This document shows positions 9,046-18,455 of a stretch of 64,000 bases of DNA, piece after piece. Made by a program: the position numbers and the translations under genes. Source of the DNA: Pyrinomonadaceae bacterium MAG19_C2-C3. Its GTDB lineage: Bacteria; Acidobacteriota; Blastocatellia; Pyrinomonadales; Pyrinomonadaceae. Positions within the stretch are counted from its first letter, which is position 1; each line of letters begins with the position of its first letter. The notes beneath the pieces were generated by a model. That model was given only the letters and a program-made list of their open reading frames with translations. It ran no database searches and had not been told where the DNA came from. The DNA is taken from NCBI GenBank assembly GCA_024330265.1, contig JANDLT010000015.1:1-64000 (forward strand), read 5' to 3'.

Positions 9046-9336
9046 ATGTTTTCACAACAGTTTGAAATGCTCAAAACGTCCGAACTTTTGGCTACTCACT
9101 CAATAACGCAGTCACGAAGGCAATTCAAGAAGCTAAAAGCAGACATCATACAAAACGGCGTGCGCGAACCAATCAAGTATGTTGTTTATCAGGGTGAAAA
9201 GTTTGTCGTTGACGGGCATCACAGGTTACAAGCAGCAAGAGATTTAAGAATTCATAAAGTACCTGCTGAAGAAGTACAATTGCCGTTTCTCGGCTACCGC
9301 AATGCGGATGATTTAATTGACACCGATGTGAGGTGA
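9046..9336 (+). CDS. ParB/sulfiredoxin-fold nuclease-like module (orphan toxin tip)
   Basis: A 96-residue protein that is essentially one ParB-N-terminal-like domain, with the core GVREPIKYVVYQGEKFVVDG followed by HHR and a closing LPFLGYRNADDL. The same arrangement is typical of ParB-like toxin domains at the C-terminal ends of large polymorphic (RHS/CDI-type) toxins. Here it stands alone, with no secretion leader or RHS repeats, so it may be a detached or residual toxin tip. The next gene starts six bases downstream and is probably its immunity partner. Both genes are AT-richer than their surroundings, consistent with transfer. No good ribosome site precedes the ATG. Confidence 0.6.
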   Translation: MFSQQFEMLKTSELLATHSITQSRRQFKKLKADIIQNGVREPIKYVVYQGEKFVVDGHHRLQAARDLRIHKVPAEEVQLPFLGYRNADDLIDTDVR

Positions 9337-9342
9337 AAAGCG

Positions 9343-9828
9343 ATGGCTATCTGGCAATACGATTTACATTTGATTCCCCGCAAAGCAATCGAAGATTTAT
9401 TCTCGACTGTTCCGCCATCGCTTGCGCGTAAAACATTCGATGAAGTTGCGTGGTGGAAAAATTACCAGCCCGTCTTTGATTACGAATCGGAAATCGGCAG
9501 CTTTCTTTCTCCGCGAGAGTTTTGGAGCGATGAAGCTAAAGCATGGGGCGAAGAAGATGGAACTTCAATCGAAGTCTGGTTTGAACAAAAGCTTGTTACA
9601 GACATTTATGTTCGCATCAATGTTGCGTCATTAGACGTTAATGTTTTGGAGAAACTTACCGGCTTAACAGCGCGTTGTGAAGCACTGTTTTTGACAGCAG
9701 ACTTGGAAGTAATCGAACCTGATTTGCAAAACTTGACCGCGCATATAAAGCAGTCAAATGCTTTTCGCTTTGTTGAAAACCCGGAGCAATTCTTGTCAAA
9801 AAATGTGGACAGGCTTAGAGTCGCTTGA
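9343..9828 (+). CDS. Hypothetical protein, probable immunity partner
   Basis: A 161-residue soluble acidic protein without signal peptide or recognised domain; aromatic residues are concentrated in the N-terminal half (EVAWWKNYQPVFDYE, SPREFWSDEAKAWGEEDG). It starts six bases after the ParB-like gene with GGTGAAAAG as ribosome site, so the two are co-transcribed. The immunity role is inferred only from this arrangement and from its size and acidity. Confidence 0.5.
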   Translation: MAIWQYDLHLIPRKAIEDLFSTVPPSLARKTFDEVAWWKNYQPVFDYESEIGSFLSPREFWSDEAKAWGEEDGTSIEVWFEQKLVTDIYVRINVASLDVNVLEKLTGLTARCEALFLTADLEVIEPDLQNLTAHIKQSNAFRFVENPEQFLSKNVDRLRVA

Positions 9829-9862
9829 CAGCAAAGATGTGAGCAACTAAATTTCGCTTCGC

Positions 9863-10268
9863 GGGTCGTTAGCTCAGTTGGTAGAGCAGCTGACTCTTGT
9901 TATTTGAATGGGAGCGTTTGCTGGAAACAGCAAACTGAAAATGTGGCTGTATGCTGGAACACCCTTCAGAGCTTCGAGTACGACTTTTTATCGTGAAAAT
10001 CTCGAAGATTGGGCAATCAGCAGGCAACTCTTGACAAAGCATCGGGTTAACAAGGTTGTGGTAGTAAAATGATGTCATGACCGTGACAATCCAAATAAAA
10101 AAGGTGCTTTGGTAAGAAAGCCCTCAGAGACTGTACGCCACACACCCAAACGGTTTCGGCTGTGGGTGATGAGACAGTCCAGACTACAACGCCGTTTTAT
10201 GCGGCGGCTGACGAAAGTCAGTGTGGTAGGTAATCAGCGGGTCGCTGGTTCGAGCCCAGCACGACTCA
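9863..10268 (+). tRNA. tRNA-Lys(CUU) gene interrupted by a group I intron
   Basis: Exon 1 is 9863-9897 and exon 2 is 10231-10268; joined they give a normal 73-nt tRNA. Acceptor GGGTCGT pairs with ACGACTC, the D-arm is GCTCAGTTGGTAGAGC, the anticodon stem is GCTGA/TCAGC with loop CTCTTAA, and the T-arm is GCTGG-TTCGAGC-CCAGC. Anticodon CUU reads AAG. The intron falls between the second and third anticodon bases. CCA is not encoded. A strong terminator follows. Confidence 0.92.
9898..10230 (+). ncRNA. Group I intron inside the tRNA-Lys anticodon
   Basis: A 333-nt intron with the conserved group I core. The 5' exon end CTCT pairs with an internal guide GGGAG (9910-9914), giving the required U-G pair at the splice site. 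P2 is a perfect GTTTGCTG-GAAA-CAGCAAAC hairpin (9916-9935). The P element (GCTGG at 9953) and Q element (CAATCAGCAGG, 10014-10024) form P4, and P5 contains CTTCGAG/CTCGAAG. R (CTCAGAGACTGTACG, from 10123) and S (GAGACAGTCC, 10171) form P7 through GACTGT/ACAGTC. P8 is CACCC/GGGTG and P9 is CTGAC-GAAA-GTCAG. The last base is G, as required. It encodes no endonuclease. Confidence 0.92.
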
Positions 10269-10275
10269 CTCGCAA

Positions 10276-10322
10276 AAGAAGCGGGCGTTTGAAATCTCAA
10301 ACGCCCGCTTCTTTATTTTTTG
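10276..10322 (+). terminator. Rho-independent terminator after tRNA-Lys
   Basis: A perfect 17-bp stem (10276-10292 with 10297-10313, core GAAGCGGGCGTTTGA) with a four-base loop is followed by TATTTTTT. It begins eight bases after the mature tRNA end. Confidence 0.9.
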
Positions 10323-10336
10323 GACAGCGATAATGA

Positions 10337-10365
10337 CAGGCTAATCGCTCCACTTGAAGTATAAT
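10337..10365 (+). promoter_or_regulatory. Possible promoter of the TonB-dependent receptor gene
   Basis: A perfect TATAAT lies at 10360-10365, about 75 bases before the start codon. No good -35 box is present at 17 bases, so this rests on the -10 alone. Confidence 0.3.
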
Positions 10366-10439
10366 CCCGCCAACGCAAAACTTAGCCTCGCGGAAGTAAC
10401 TCTCAAAGTCTTACAATCAACATTGATTCAAAGTATGAC

Positions 10440-13400
10440 ATGTTCTTCAAACATCTTCTTCGGCTGAAAAACTTTAGTTTCTCGATTTTGTATGTGGCGA
10501 TTCTGGCGGGTGTCTTTTGTTTCACCGCCAATGCTCAAGACACTGTGACCGGAGCTTTTGAGGGAACGGTGACGACCAGTGATACGGGGCAAGCAATCGC
10601 GGGCGCGGCGGTACAAATCGTCAACCAGCAAACGGGACAGGCGACGGAGAAACGCACCGACGCGCGTGGTCGCTTTTATCAAGGTCTGCTTGCGCCCGGC
10701 GTTTACCGGATTCGCGTCACGAGTCCCGGTTTCCAGACGCGCGAAGTAATTCAAAGACTCTTTATCACACGCGCGGGCGAAGTCGTTCCCGTCCCCGTCA
10801 CCCTAGACCCTGACCTGCCGACGGCGACGCCCGCACCGACGCCTATCACAACATCCGGCGGAACTCCCGTCGTGACAACACCCGTCACAACGCCCGCCGT
10901 CACGCCCACGCCGATTGCTTTAGCCGCGACGGATACCGACGTTCAAGCGCGCATCAACACGACGGACGCGCGCTCCGGCGGCGCGTTCACCGAACAAGAA
11001 GTCTCGACCTTGCCGCTCGGCTCACAGACTCTGACGCGCACCTTTGACGAGTTGGCATTTCTCTTGCCCGGTGTCGCTTTGCCGCCGCAGACTCTCGGCT
11101 CGGTCGCGGGTCCCGGTCAGGGCGCGGGTGTCGGAAGCGCGGGACAATTCGCCGTCAACGGGCTTCGTTCACGCGCCAATAACTTCACGGTTGACGGCTC
11201 GGACAACAACGACGAAGACATAGGCGTCCGGCGGCAAGGCTTCGTCGCTCTCAACTCGCAGCCCATCGAATCGGTGCAGGAATATCAGGCAATCACCTTG
11301 CTTGCTCCGGCGCAGTTCGGCAGAAACATCGGGGCGCAGGTCAACGCCGTCTCAAAGTCGGGCGGCAACCAAACACACGGCACGATTTACGGCTTATTTA
11401 ACTCAAGCCAGCTTAACGCGCGCAACCACTTCGACACGACTTTCGGTAACGACGTGATGCCGCTTCGCGCAGGAAGCCAGCGTGTCATCGTCGCCGCCAA
11501 TCGGAGGCTCGATTTTTCACTCGGTGTCGGGCGCGCCAGATTTGTTCCGCTTGACTTTGCGCCCGTCACGGTGCGAAACCAGAGCGGCGGTGAAGATTCC
11601 TTCACGCTCGGCATCGGCGGCTTCGCGCTCGGCGGAGCATTGCCGTTCAAACGCGACGGCGACAAGCCTTCGACGTTCTACTTCATCTCAAGTGAAGTTC
11701 AGAAAATCAACGCCAATCAAGAAGTCAGCTTTGCCGTTCCAACCGTCGCGCAACGCGGCATCTTCGGCACGGGCGCGACCAGCAACTTCGCGCTCACGAA
11801 CTTCAACGGCACGCCGTCCAATCGCTTCACCTTTCCCGTCGGGCGCACAGGCGGCAACGCCGTCTTCAGCCTGTTTCCGTTCCCCAATAACCCGAACGGT
11901 ATTTACGGCGACAACACCCTGACGCAATCCTTGCCCGCCAGCGCGCGGGGTAACATCGCGTCCGTCAGATTCGACAATAACTTTCGTGCGCGCGGGCGCG
12001 AGCAAACCCTGACCGGGCGTTATAACTTCACTGATGACAGGCGCGATATTCCCGCCGTCGGCGCGGCGATATTCTCGACCTTGACCCCGAAGGTTCGCAC
12101 GCAAAACCTTTCGCTGTTTCTCAATGGCGAACTGAGCATCGCGGGCGTATCGCGTCCCGCGTTCAATCAGTTGCGCGCTTCTTACGGGCGCACGCGCCTT
12201 AACTTCGAGCAGGTGCGAGACAGCGATTTTCTTTTACCAAGCGGGTTCTCCGACCCGACCTTCGGCACGTTCGGGCTGCTGAACGCGCCGCTGCTGGAAA
12301 ACTTCACGTCGCCGGGTGTGGGTGCGGGTAACAACTTTGTCGCCAATACGGGCGATGTTTTTTATCTCGCCGCAAGTTCCGCGCTGGGGCGTTGCGCCGC
12401 GACTACGCCGCGACTATGCACGACCGAAGACCAACTCGGTCCCGTCGGGCAAATCAAACTCGCGGGCTTCTCGCCCATCGGCGTGGATGTCTTCAACTTC
12501 CCGCAACGCCGCGTCAACAACACTTACCAACTCGCGGACAACCTCACCTTACAAAGCGAGAGCCATCGCTTCACGTTCGGGGTGGACACGCGCCGCACGG
12601 AACTTAACAGCGACTTGCCGCGCAATGCCCGCCAGTTGCTTGAGTTCAACGGTGTTCCGTCACTCGATTTCAGTTTGGGATTAAGCGCGGAGCAAGCGAG
12701 CATCAGCAATCTGTTTCGATTGCCGAACGCGGTGCGCCTGACTTCGACCGACCTCGCGGCGGCGGGAGCGGCGAGCGGTGCATACGTCACTTTGAGCGCG
12801 CCCGGCAATTCCAATATCAATCTGCGTTTCTATCAACTCGACTTTTTCGCGCAAGACGAATGGCGACCTGCCCCGCGCCTGTCCGTGTCTTACGGGTTAC
12901 GATATGAGTTCAACACGCCGCCGCGCGAAACCGGCAACCGCATCGAGCGCACATTTGACAGTCCCGACTTAGACTTGGTTCCCGGTCTGCGCGATTTTAT
13001 AGACGGGCGCGAACGCATTTTCGATGCCGATTATAATAACTTCGCGCCGCGCGTCGGGCTGGCGTACTCATTTAACCAAACGGGACGCGCGACGATTTTG
13101 CGCGCCGGTTACGGCATCTTTTACGACCAGATTTTAGGTTCGGTAGTCAGTCAATCCAGAAACGTCTTTCCGTCATTCTTGACCGCCAATTTCGCGGGCG
13201 GCACGGGCAATCGTTTTTTCGGAACGCAACGCGGCGTTCTCAGCATTCTGGCTCTAAACAGCGGCGCGCCGGGCACACCCGGCATTCCTTCGAGCGGCAT
13301 CCCGCAACTCATCCAAACGGGTACTATCAACACCTTCACGGACGCGCCCCTGTCTCAATACATCGCTAATCTAAACTGCATCGCGGGCGGCGGCGATGCA

Positions 13401-14489
13401 GTTAGTTGTGCCGGAAGAAGGGTGATTTTACCCGGCACGAGCGGCATCGGCGCGACTTTGCCGGAGCGTCGGATCGAAACACCGATGGCGCACCATTACA
13501 GCTTCGGCGTTGAAAGACAAGTGACCGATGACCTCACGATTTCCGCTGCTTACGTCGGCACGCAAGGGCGAAAACTGTTGCGCTTCACCACGCCGAATCT
13601 CGGCGCAAACACGTTCCTCGCCTTGCAAGCACTGCTGATTCAACCGGGCAGCCTCATCAATGAACCACTGTTCTTCGGTGTCGCGTTGCCGCCGGGCGCG
13701 CGTGCGGATGCGACAAATGCTTTAACGGGCGGTCGTCCGGTCAGCGGTGTCGGTGTCATCAATCTTTTCGAGACGACGGCTTCCTCAAGCTACAACTCTT
13801 TGCAAGTACAGGCGCGCTCACGCCTCCGTCGCGCCTTGCAACTTCAAGCCAATTACACTTTCTCGAAAGCCAACGATGATGTTTCGGATGTCTTTGATTT
13901 GGCGGGCGCGTCCGTTCTTCCGCAGAACAGTTTTAATCTCGCGGCTGAACGCGCCCCCGCGAACTTTGACGCGCGCCACCGTCTCGCATACAACTTTATT
14001 CTCGATTTCCCGGAAACAACGTCGTATTTGCGGTTTCTATTTAGCGGACTTCAATTCGCCGGAACGGGACGCTTTCAAACGGGTCAACCCTTTACCGTCA
14101 ACAGCATCTTCGATGTCAATCTCGACGGCAACCTGACCGACCGACTTGATAACACCGAAGGAATCATCCGCACCGGAGACAATCACCAACCGTTGCGCCT
14201 GACGACCGTTGATACACGCTCTCTGCTGGCTCCGGTCAGAACGGATGGGCGCATCGCGCGAAACAGTTTTCGCGCCGGAAACACACTCGAACTTGACCTG
14301 ACGTTGAATAAAACTTTCCGCTACGCGAAAGGTCAACAATTAGTCATCCGCCTCGACGCACTTAACTTCATCAATCGGACTAACTACGGCGTGCCAATCA
14401 GATTTCTTGAAGCTCCGGCATTCGGTCAAGCGACACAAACGATTACGCCGAACCGCCGCCTCCAGATTGGCATCAAGTATGCTTTTTAG
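10440..14489 (+). CDS. Oar-like TonB-dependent outer-membrane receptor with carboxypeptidase-regulatory domain
   Basis: A 1349-residue outer-membrane protein. A signal peptide (about 1-33, ending TANAQ) is followed by a carboxypeptidase-regulatory-like beta-sandwich (about 38-125, with DARGRFYQGLLAPGVYRIRV). A Pro/Thr-rich linker comes next, then a plug domain (about 170-300, including FAVNGLRSRANNFTVDGSDN) and a long beta-barrel ending in the terminal aromatic motif KYAF. Proteins of this build are greatly expanded in Acidobacteria and take up oligosaccharides or peptides with energy from TonB. The substrate is not evident; no SusD or enzyme genes adjoin. It is probably monocistronic. Confidence 0.9.
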   Translation: MFFKHLLRLKNFSFSILYVAILAGVFCFTANAQDTVTGAFEGTVTTSDTGQAIAGAAVQIVNQQTGQATEKRTDARGRFYQGLLAPGVYRIRVTSPGFQTREVIQRLFITRAGEVVPVPVTLDPDLPTATPAPTPITTSGGTPVVTTPVTTPAVTPTPIALAATDTDVQARINTTDARSGGAFTEQEVSTLPLGSQTLTRTFDELAFLLPGVALPPQTLGSVAGPGQGAGVGSAGQFAVNGLRSRANNFTVDGSDNNDEDIGVRRQGFVALNSQPIESVQEYQAITLLAPAQFGRNIGAQVNAVSKSGGNQTHGTIYGLFNSSQLNARNHFDTTFGNDVMPLRAGSQRVIVAANRRLDFSLGVGRARFVPLDFAPVTVRNQSGGEDSFTLGIGGFALGGALPFKRDGDKPSTFYFISSEVQKINANQEVSFAVPTVAQRGIFGTGATSNFALTNFNGTPSNRFTFPVGRTGGNAVFSLFPFPNNPNGIYGDNTLTQSLPASARGNIASVRFDNNFRARGREQTLTGRYNFTDDRRDIPAVGAAIFSTLTPKVRTQNLSLFLNGELSIAGVSRPAFNQLRASYGRTRLNFEQVRDSDFLLPSGFSDPTFGTFGLLNAPLLENFTSPGVGAGNNFVANTGDVFYLAASSALGRCAATTPRLCTTEDQLGPVGQIKLAGFSPIGVDVFNFPQRRVNNTYQLADNLTLQSESHRFTFGVDTRRTELNSDLPRNARQLLEFNGVPSLDFSLGLSAEQASISNLFRLPNAVRLTSTDLAAAGAASGAYVTLSAPGNSNINLRFYQLDFFAQDEWRPAPRLSVSYGLRYEFNTPPRETGNRIERTFDSPDLDLVPGLRDFIDGRERIFDADYNNFAPRVGLAYSFNQTGRATILRAGYGIFYDQILGSVVSQSRNVFPSFLTANFAGGTGNRFFGTQRGVLSILALNSGAPGTPGIPSSGIPQLIQTGTINTFTDAPLSQYIANLNCIAGGGDAVSCAGRRVILPGTSGIGATLPERRIETPMAHHYSFGVERQVTDDLTISAAYVGTQGRKLLRFTTPNLGANTFLALQALLIQPGSLINEPLFFGVALPPGARADATNALTGGRPVSGVGVINLFETTASSSYNSLQVQARSRLRRALQLQANYTFSKANDDVSDVFDLAGASVLPQNSFNLAAERAPANFDARHRLAYNFILDFPETTSYLRFLFSGLQFAGTGRFQTGQPFTVNSIFDVNLDGNLTDRLDNTEGIIRTGDNHQPLRLTTVDTRSLLAPVRTDGRIARNSFRAGNTLELDLTLNKTFRYAKGQQLVIRLDALNFINRTNYGVPIRFLEAPAFGQATQTITPNRRLQIGIKYAF

Positions 14490-14710
14490 TATCACCCGAT
14501 GCTTCACATCAGGGACACGTATCTTTCGTCTTTGATGTCCCGGACATTCCTCGTCAACAATCGTTCTTGAAGGCAGTTAAAAATTAAACGGCTTGAGAAA
14601 ACCGAATTTTTGACTGCACAACCCCCTCACCCTCACCTTGCCCGGCACCCCCCGCCAAACAAGGTGCTGAACAAAGTTCAAAAGTTTGAACGCCCCTCAA
14701 GGAGACAACG

Positions 14711-15430
14711 ATGAGACACATTCCAATCGCCACAATCAAACTTTTCGCATTTAACCTCGCCATCCTCACCATCATCGTGCTTGGGTCAAGCACCGCCCGC
14801 GCCGATGAAATCAGAATCGTCGGCGGCACTACCGGGCTGTTCGGTAACGGCAGCGCAACATCCAACGAAATCACTTACCAGACAGCCGGTATTAACGGTT
14901 CAACAAGCGGTGGAATACTCGTCTTGGCAAGCGAGGCTTCCTTACCCAATATCAACAATCTAGGTTCTTTCACCATCAATCTTCAACCGAATCAAGACTT
15001 CTCCGGTGCTTTTACCCTGACCGTACAATTCGATTTACCCGGCGGCATCATCGTCGGCAACCCACGCCCGATTGTCGGCAGTGTTCTTGTCGACCCGTTC
15101 TCCAACGCGGCGATTATAGATTTCGACAACACGCCGTTTCTTTTCACCTTCTCGAACGCGCAAGGTTTCGGCACGTTCGCCTTATCGCTTGATGACTTGT
15201 TGTTTTTCTTCGGTCCTGCGCCCTCATTATTCAGCACCAACGTAACAACCAATCAACAACGCACAATCAACTGCACCTCATTTCCCTGCACGGCAGCCCT
15301 CACGGGAAGAATAACCCTCCTTTCTCCTGCCGCCGCCGTACCGGAGCCATCCACGATGTTGCTGCTCGGCACCGGATTAGCGGGAGCAAGCGCGGCGATT
15401 AAACGACGACGCAAGAATCGCAACGGTTAA
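14711..15430 (+). CDS. PEP-CTERM sorting-domain exported protein
   Basis: A 239-residue protein with a signal peptide (about 1-32, ending ARA) and a C-terminal sorting signal of three parts: VPEPSTMLLLGTGLAG, a short hydrophobic helix and the basic end KRRRKNRNG. Exosortases recognise this signal and cut it at the membrane; no exosortase is in this window. The middle is a beta-rich domain without a family assignment. The start is clear: AAGGAGACAACG precedes the ATG. Many such proteins belong to extracellular matrix or biofilm; that is family knowledge and is not shown here. Confidence 0.85.
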   Translation: MRHIPIATIKLFAFNLAILTIIVLGSSTARADEIRIVGGTTGLFGNGSATSNEITYQTAGINGSTSGGILVLASEASLPNINNLGSFTINLQPNQDFSGAFTLTVQFDLPGGIIVGNPRPIVGSVLVDPFSNAAIIDFDNTPFLFTFSNAQGFGTFALSLDDLLFFFGPAPSLFSTNVTTNQQRTINCTSFPCTAALTGRITLLSPAAAVPEPSTMLLLGTGLAGASAAIKRRRKNRNG

Positions 15431-15470
15431 TACTTTGTGTGCCGATGCTTTCGGCGGCACTCTTACCAAA

Positions 15471-15518
15471 CAGGCTATCGCAATCAACATTCATTCTAAG
15501 GTTGATTGCGATAGCCTG
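15471..15518 (+). terminator. Perfect 18-bp hairpin after the PEP-CTERM gene
   Basis: CAGGCTATCGCAATCAAC (15471-15488) is repeated in inverse orientation at 15501-15518 with a 12-base loop. It sits 40 bases after the stop codon. The following T-run is weak (TCTTACCT), so it could also be a processing or stability hairpin. Confidence 0.6.
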
Positions 15519-15559
15519 TCTTACCTATATACGAGTTGCAAATCAACGTGAGACACGAT

Positions 15560-15629
15560 GTAGGGGCAGGGCTTGTCCCTGCCCGCGTTGCGCTGACTGA
15601 ACGCGGGCAGGGACAAGCCCTGCCCCTAC
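15560..15629. repeat. 30-bp perfect inverted repeat made of nested CCCTGCCCC palindromes
   Basis: Arms at 15560-15589 and 15600-15629 are exact inverse copies, separated by 10 bases. Each arm is itself a small palindrome (GGGGCAGGG, CTTGT, CCCTGCCC). The same palindrome occurs once at 3050-3072, so this is a dispersed element, here in a head-to-head pair. Confidence 0.85.
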
Positions 15630-15673
15630 AATCTCACTCGGATTCGCAAGTTATTGAGACACCATAAAATACG

Positions 15674-15712
15674 GAAGGCTTGAACGCATAATTATTTTGC
15701 GTTCAAGCCTTC
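15674..15712 (-). terminator. Rho-independent terminator at the end of the dcw cluster
   Basis: A 15-bp stem (GAAGGCTTGAACGCA with its inverse) lies 30 bases after the ftsZ stop. Read on the minus strand it is followed by a TATTTTAT stretch. It marks the end of the cell-wall/division operon. Confidence 0.75.
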
Positions 15713-15741
15713 GTACAATACTTGGGGATTTTCCGCGAACT

Positions 15742-16923
15742 TCAATCCATCTTTTTACGAATAAACGTCGGCACATCCAGATCATCGGCGCGCACGTTAC
15801 CGATTGAGCGATGCGCGTTTTCATCCATCGGACGCGCCGGATATTTACCGGGCGCGACGTTGGTTGAAGGCGAGACGGGGGCGGTCGGCGTGTTGACCGG
15901 ATGCGAAGTCGTTCCGGCATCGGTCATCACTTTGTCGAATCCGGTGGCGATGACGGTCAACTTCATTTCGTCGTGCATTGATTCGTCAATCACCGCGCCG
16001 AAGATGATGTTCGCATCGTCATCGGCGGCTTCACGAATAATCGAAGACGCTTCGTTGACTTCAAACAGAGTTAAATCCGCGCCGCCCGTGATATTGATAA
16101 GCACACCCTTCGCGCCCTGAATCGTCGCCTCCTCAAGCAACGGCGATGAGATTGCCTGCTGCGTCGCTTCCCACGCGCGGTTCTCGCCGCTCGCGCGTCC
16201 CGCCCCCATTAGAGCCAAGCCCATGCCGGACATAATCGCTTTCACGTCCGCGAAGTCGAGGTTAATCAAACCCGGCACGGTGATAAGGTCACTGATGCCC
16301 TGCACGGCTTGACGAAGCACATCGTCGGCGAGTTTGAAGGCGTTGTTGAGCGACATGTTTTTATCAACCGTGTGAAGCAGCCGCTCGTTCGGAATCGTGA
16401 TGACCGTATCCACGCATTCGCGCAGTTCGCGCAAACCCTGCTCGGCTTGCACCTGTCGGCGTCGCCCTTCAAACTGAAACGGCTTGGTCACAACCGCGAC
16501 GGTCAACGCATGAAGTTCGGTGGCAAGCGACGCGATAATCGGAGCCGCCCCCGTCCCCGTACCGCCGCCCAAGCCGGTGGTGACGAAAACCATGTCCGCA
16601 CCTTCAAGGGCTTCGATGATTTTCTCGGTGTCTTCGAGCGCGGCATCACGCCCGACTTCCGGGTTTGCCCCTGCGCCGAGTCCTTTGGTGAGGCGGCTGC
16701 CCAACTGGATTTTGACCGGAGCGCGCGAACGCTTCAAAGCTTGTAAGTCGGTGTTGGCGACGAGAAACTCTATGCCCTCGACGCCCGCTTCAATCATGCG
16801 ATTGACGGCGTTGCTACCGCCGCCACCAACGCCGATAACCTTGATGCGTGCGCCGGTTATCGGCGGATCATCCTCCATAAAAATGCTGATACCGCTGCCC
16901 GGTTGGCGTCCTTCCGGTGTCAT
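15742..16923 (-). CDS. ftsZ: Cell division protein FtsZ
   Basis: Tubulin-like GTPase that polymerises into the division ring at mid-cell. The sequence has the early glycine loop [13 protein letters not shown] (about 31-43), the tubulin signature GGGTGTG (119-125), the N-x-D-F-x-D segment in the T7 loop (NLDFADVK), and the conserved C-terminal tail [14 protein letters not shown] that binds FtsA. A Pro/Ala-rich linker separates the GTPase core from this tail. Length of 393 residues is normal. GAGAGGA precedes the ATG. It is the last gene of the cluster, 166 bp after ftsA, a gap large enough for its own promoter, though none is convincing. Confidence 0.98.
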   Translation of the reverse strand: MTPEGRQPGSGISIFMEDDPPITGARIKVIGVGGGGSNAVNRMIEAGVEGIEFLVANTDLQALKRSRAPVKIQLGSRLTKGLGAGANPEVGRDAALEDTEKIIEALEGADMVFVTTGLGGGTGTGAAPIIASLATELHALTVAVVTKPFQFEGRRRQVQAEQGLRELRECVDTVITIPNERLLHTVDKNMSLNNAFKLADDVLRQAVQGISDLITVPGLINLDFADVKAIMSGMGLALMGAGRASGENRAWEATQQAISSPLLEEATIQGAKGVLINITGGADLTLFEVNEASSIIREAADDDANIIFGAVIDESMHDEMKLTVIATGFDKVMTDAGTTSHPVNTPTAPVSPSTNVAPGKYPARPMDENAHRSIGNVRADDLDVPTFIRKKMD

Positions 16924-17089
16924 ATAATTTCGTTCCTCTCCCGCTCACTTTCGTATGTGACGAAGCGGCGAATCGCGCTGCTATGATTAATGTCCACTGG
17001 CTATGAATGTTGTATGAAGTGCGTGAATGATGTCCATATATTGCGGTCTATATGTTGTGCTGACTGGCGGGGCAGCATACAACAACCTG

Positions 17090-18364
17090 TCAGAAAATAC
17101 TACTAAAACGATGACGGAAGCGCGCCATAAACGAAGCCATGCCGTTATTGCTCGCGCGACGCTCAGCCGCCGCCTTGACTTCCGCCGAATACGCGCGTTG
17201 GGCGACCAAACAAAGCCCCGCCGCCGCCGCCCACGCAGGGCTTTGCACGTCGTCAATCAGTCCGGCGAAGCGGTCGCGTTCGGGGTAGCCGATACGCACC
17301 GGCGCATCGAAAACGCCTTCCGCGATTTCCGCGATGCCGTGAAGCAGACTGCCGCCGCCCGTCAAAACTACGCCGCTTGAAAGTTGCCGTTCCCAACCTG
17401 CATCCCTGATTTCATCCGCGACGTGCATCAAGACTTCTTCGGCGCGCGGCTGCAAAATATCGCACAGGATTTGACGCGACAAGTGACGCGGTGCGCGCCC
17501 GCCGACGCTCGGAACTTCGACGAGTTCGCCGCGTTCGCCTTCGCTCAATGCCTGACTGTACGCGCACCCGACCGCGCGCTTGATGCGTTCGGCTTCCGGT
17601 ATCGGAGTACGAAGCCCGAACGCGATGTCGTTCGTGAAGTGCGCCCCGCCGAGCGGGAACACGGCTGTGTGTTGAACCGCTCCGCGCTGGTAAATCACCA
17701 AGCCCGTCGTCTCCGCCCCGATGTCCACGAGTGCCGCCCCGAACTCTTTATCATCATCGGTCAGGGTCGCTTCCGCCGCCGCGAGTTGTTCGAGAACCAT
17801 ATCCGTGACCATTAAGCCCGCGCGGTTGACGGCGTTAATCGCGTTCTGCCGCGCCGTCACCGGACTCGTCACGATATGAACCTTAACGGCGAGACGCGCC
17901 CCGATCATTCCCACAGGGTCATTGATTCCGTCTTGGTCATCCACGATAAATTCCTGCGGCAGACGGTCAACGATTTCCCTTCCGGCGGGAAGTTGAATCG
18001 CGCACGCCGAATCAACCGCGCGGCGCACGTCTTCCGGCGTAATCTCGCGGTCACGGTTGGCGACCGCGACGACCGCTTGCCCGTTGACGCCTTGAATGTG
18101 CGAACCGGCAAGGTTAATCGTCGCTTCTTCGGCTTGCAGTCCGCTCATACGCTCGGCATCTTCAACCGCGCGCTTAATCGCATCAACCGCCGCGTCCGGG
18201 TTGACGATGACGCCCTTACGAAGCCCGCGCGCCTCCGATTCGCCGATGCCGACGACCTCAATGGGCGCACCCGCCGCGACATTCGAGTCGCCCTCCGCGA
18301 TGATGCAGGTGACGCGATTCGTGCCGATGCTTAATCCGACTGTGTGCGACGGGCGTTTCGCCAT
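17090..18364 (-). CDS. ftsA: Cell division protein FtsA
   Basis: Actin-like ATPase that ties FtsZ filaments to the membrane. The actin/Hsp70 fold is visible in [15 protein letters not shown], the SHS2 (1C) region with [12 protein letters not shown], phosphate-2 loop [15 protein letters not shown], and the adenosine loop [13 protein letters not shown]. The last residues ([16 protein letters not shown]) form the amphipathic membrane-targeting helix. The ATG at 18364 is chosen because GAGGAG lies nine bases upstream; the frame extends to 18394 without a ribosome site. It lies between the small unknown gene and ftsZ. Confidence 0.96.
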   Translation of the reverse strand: MAKRPSHTVGLSIGTNRVTCIIAEGDSNVAAGAPIEVVGIGESEARGLRKGVIVNPDAAVDAIKRAVEDAERMSGLQAEEATINLAGSHIQGVNGQAVVAVANRDREITPEDVRRAVDSACAIQLPAGREIVDRLPQEFIVDDQDGINDPVGMIGARLAVKVHIVTSPVTARQNAINAVNRAGLMVTDMVLEQLAAAEATLTDDDKEFGAALVDIGAETTGLVIYQRGAVQHTAVFPLGGAHFTNDIAFGLRTPIPEAERIKRAVGCAYSQALSEGERGELVEVPSVGGRAPRHLSRQILCDILQPRAEEVLMHVADEIRDAGWERQLSSGVVLTGGGSLLHGIAEIAEGVFDAPVRIGYPERDRFAGLIDDVQSPAWAAAAGLCLVAQRAYSAEVKAAAERRASNNGMASFMARFRHRFSSIF

Positions 18365-18455
18365 TCGCTTATTCTCCTCTTCCAAAGTTGGCATTTGAGT
18401 TTTTCAAATGCGAAGCCGAAACATTCGAGATGCAGTGTTTCAAATCTCAAATGTT

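Noticed and set aside
10109-10333. A 74-codon open frame across the tRNA-Lys intron and terminator, as a possible homing endonuclease
   Set aside because: It covers the P7-P9 core, exon 2 and the terminator, and has no LAGLIDADG, GIY-YIG or HNH motif.
14490-14710. A small gene between the receptor and the PEP-CTERM gene
   Set aside because: Only an antisense frame extends into it, with no motif; a weak GGGACA/TGTCCC hairpin is the only structure seen.
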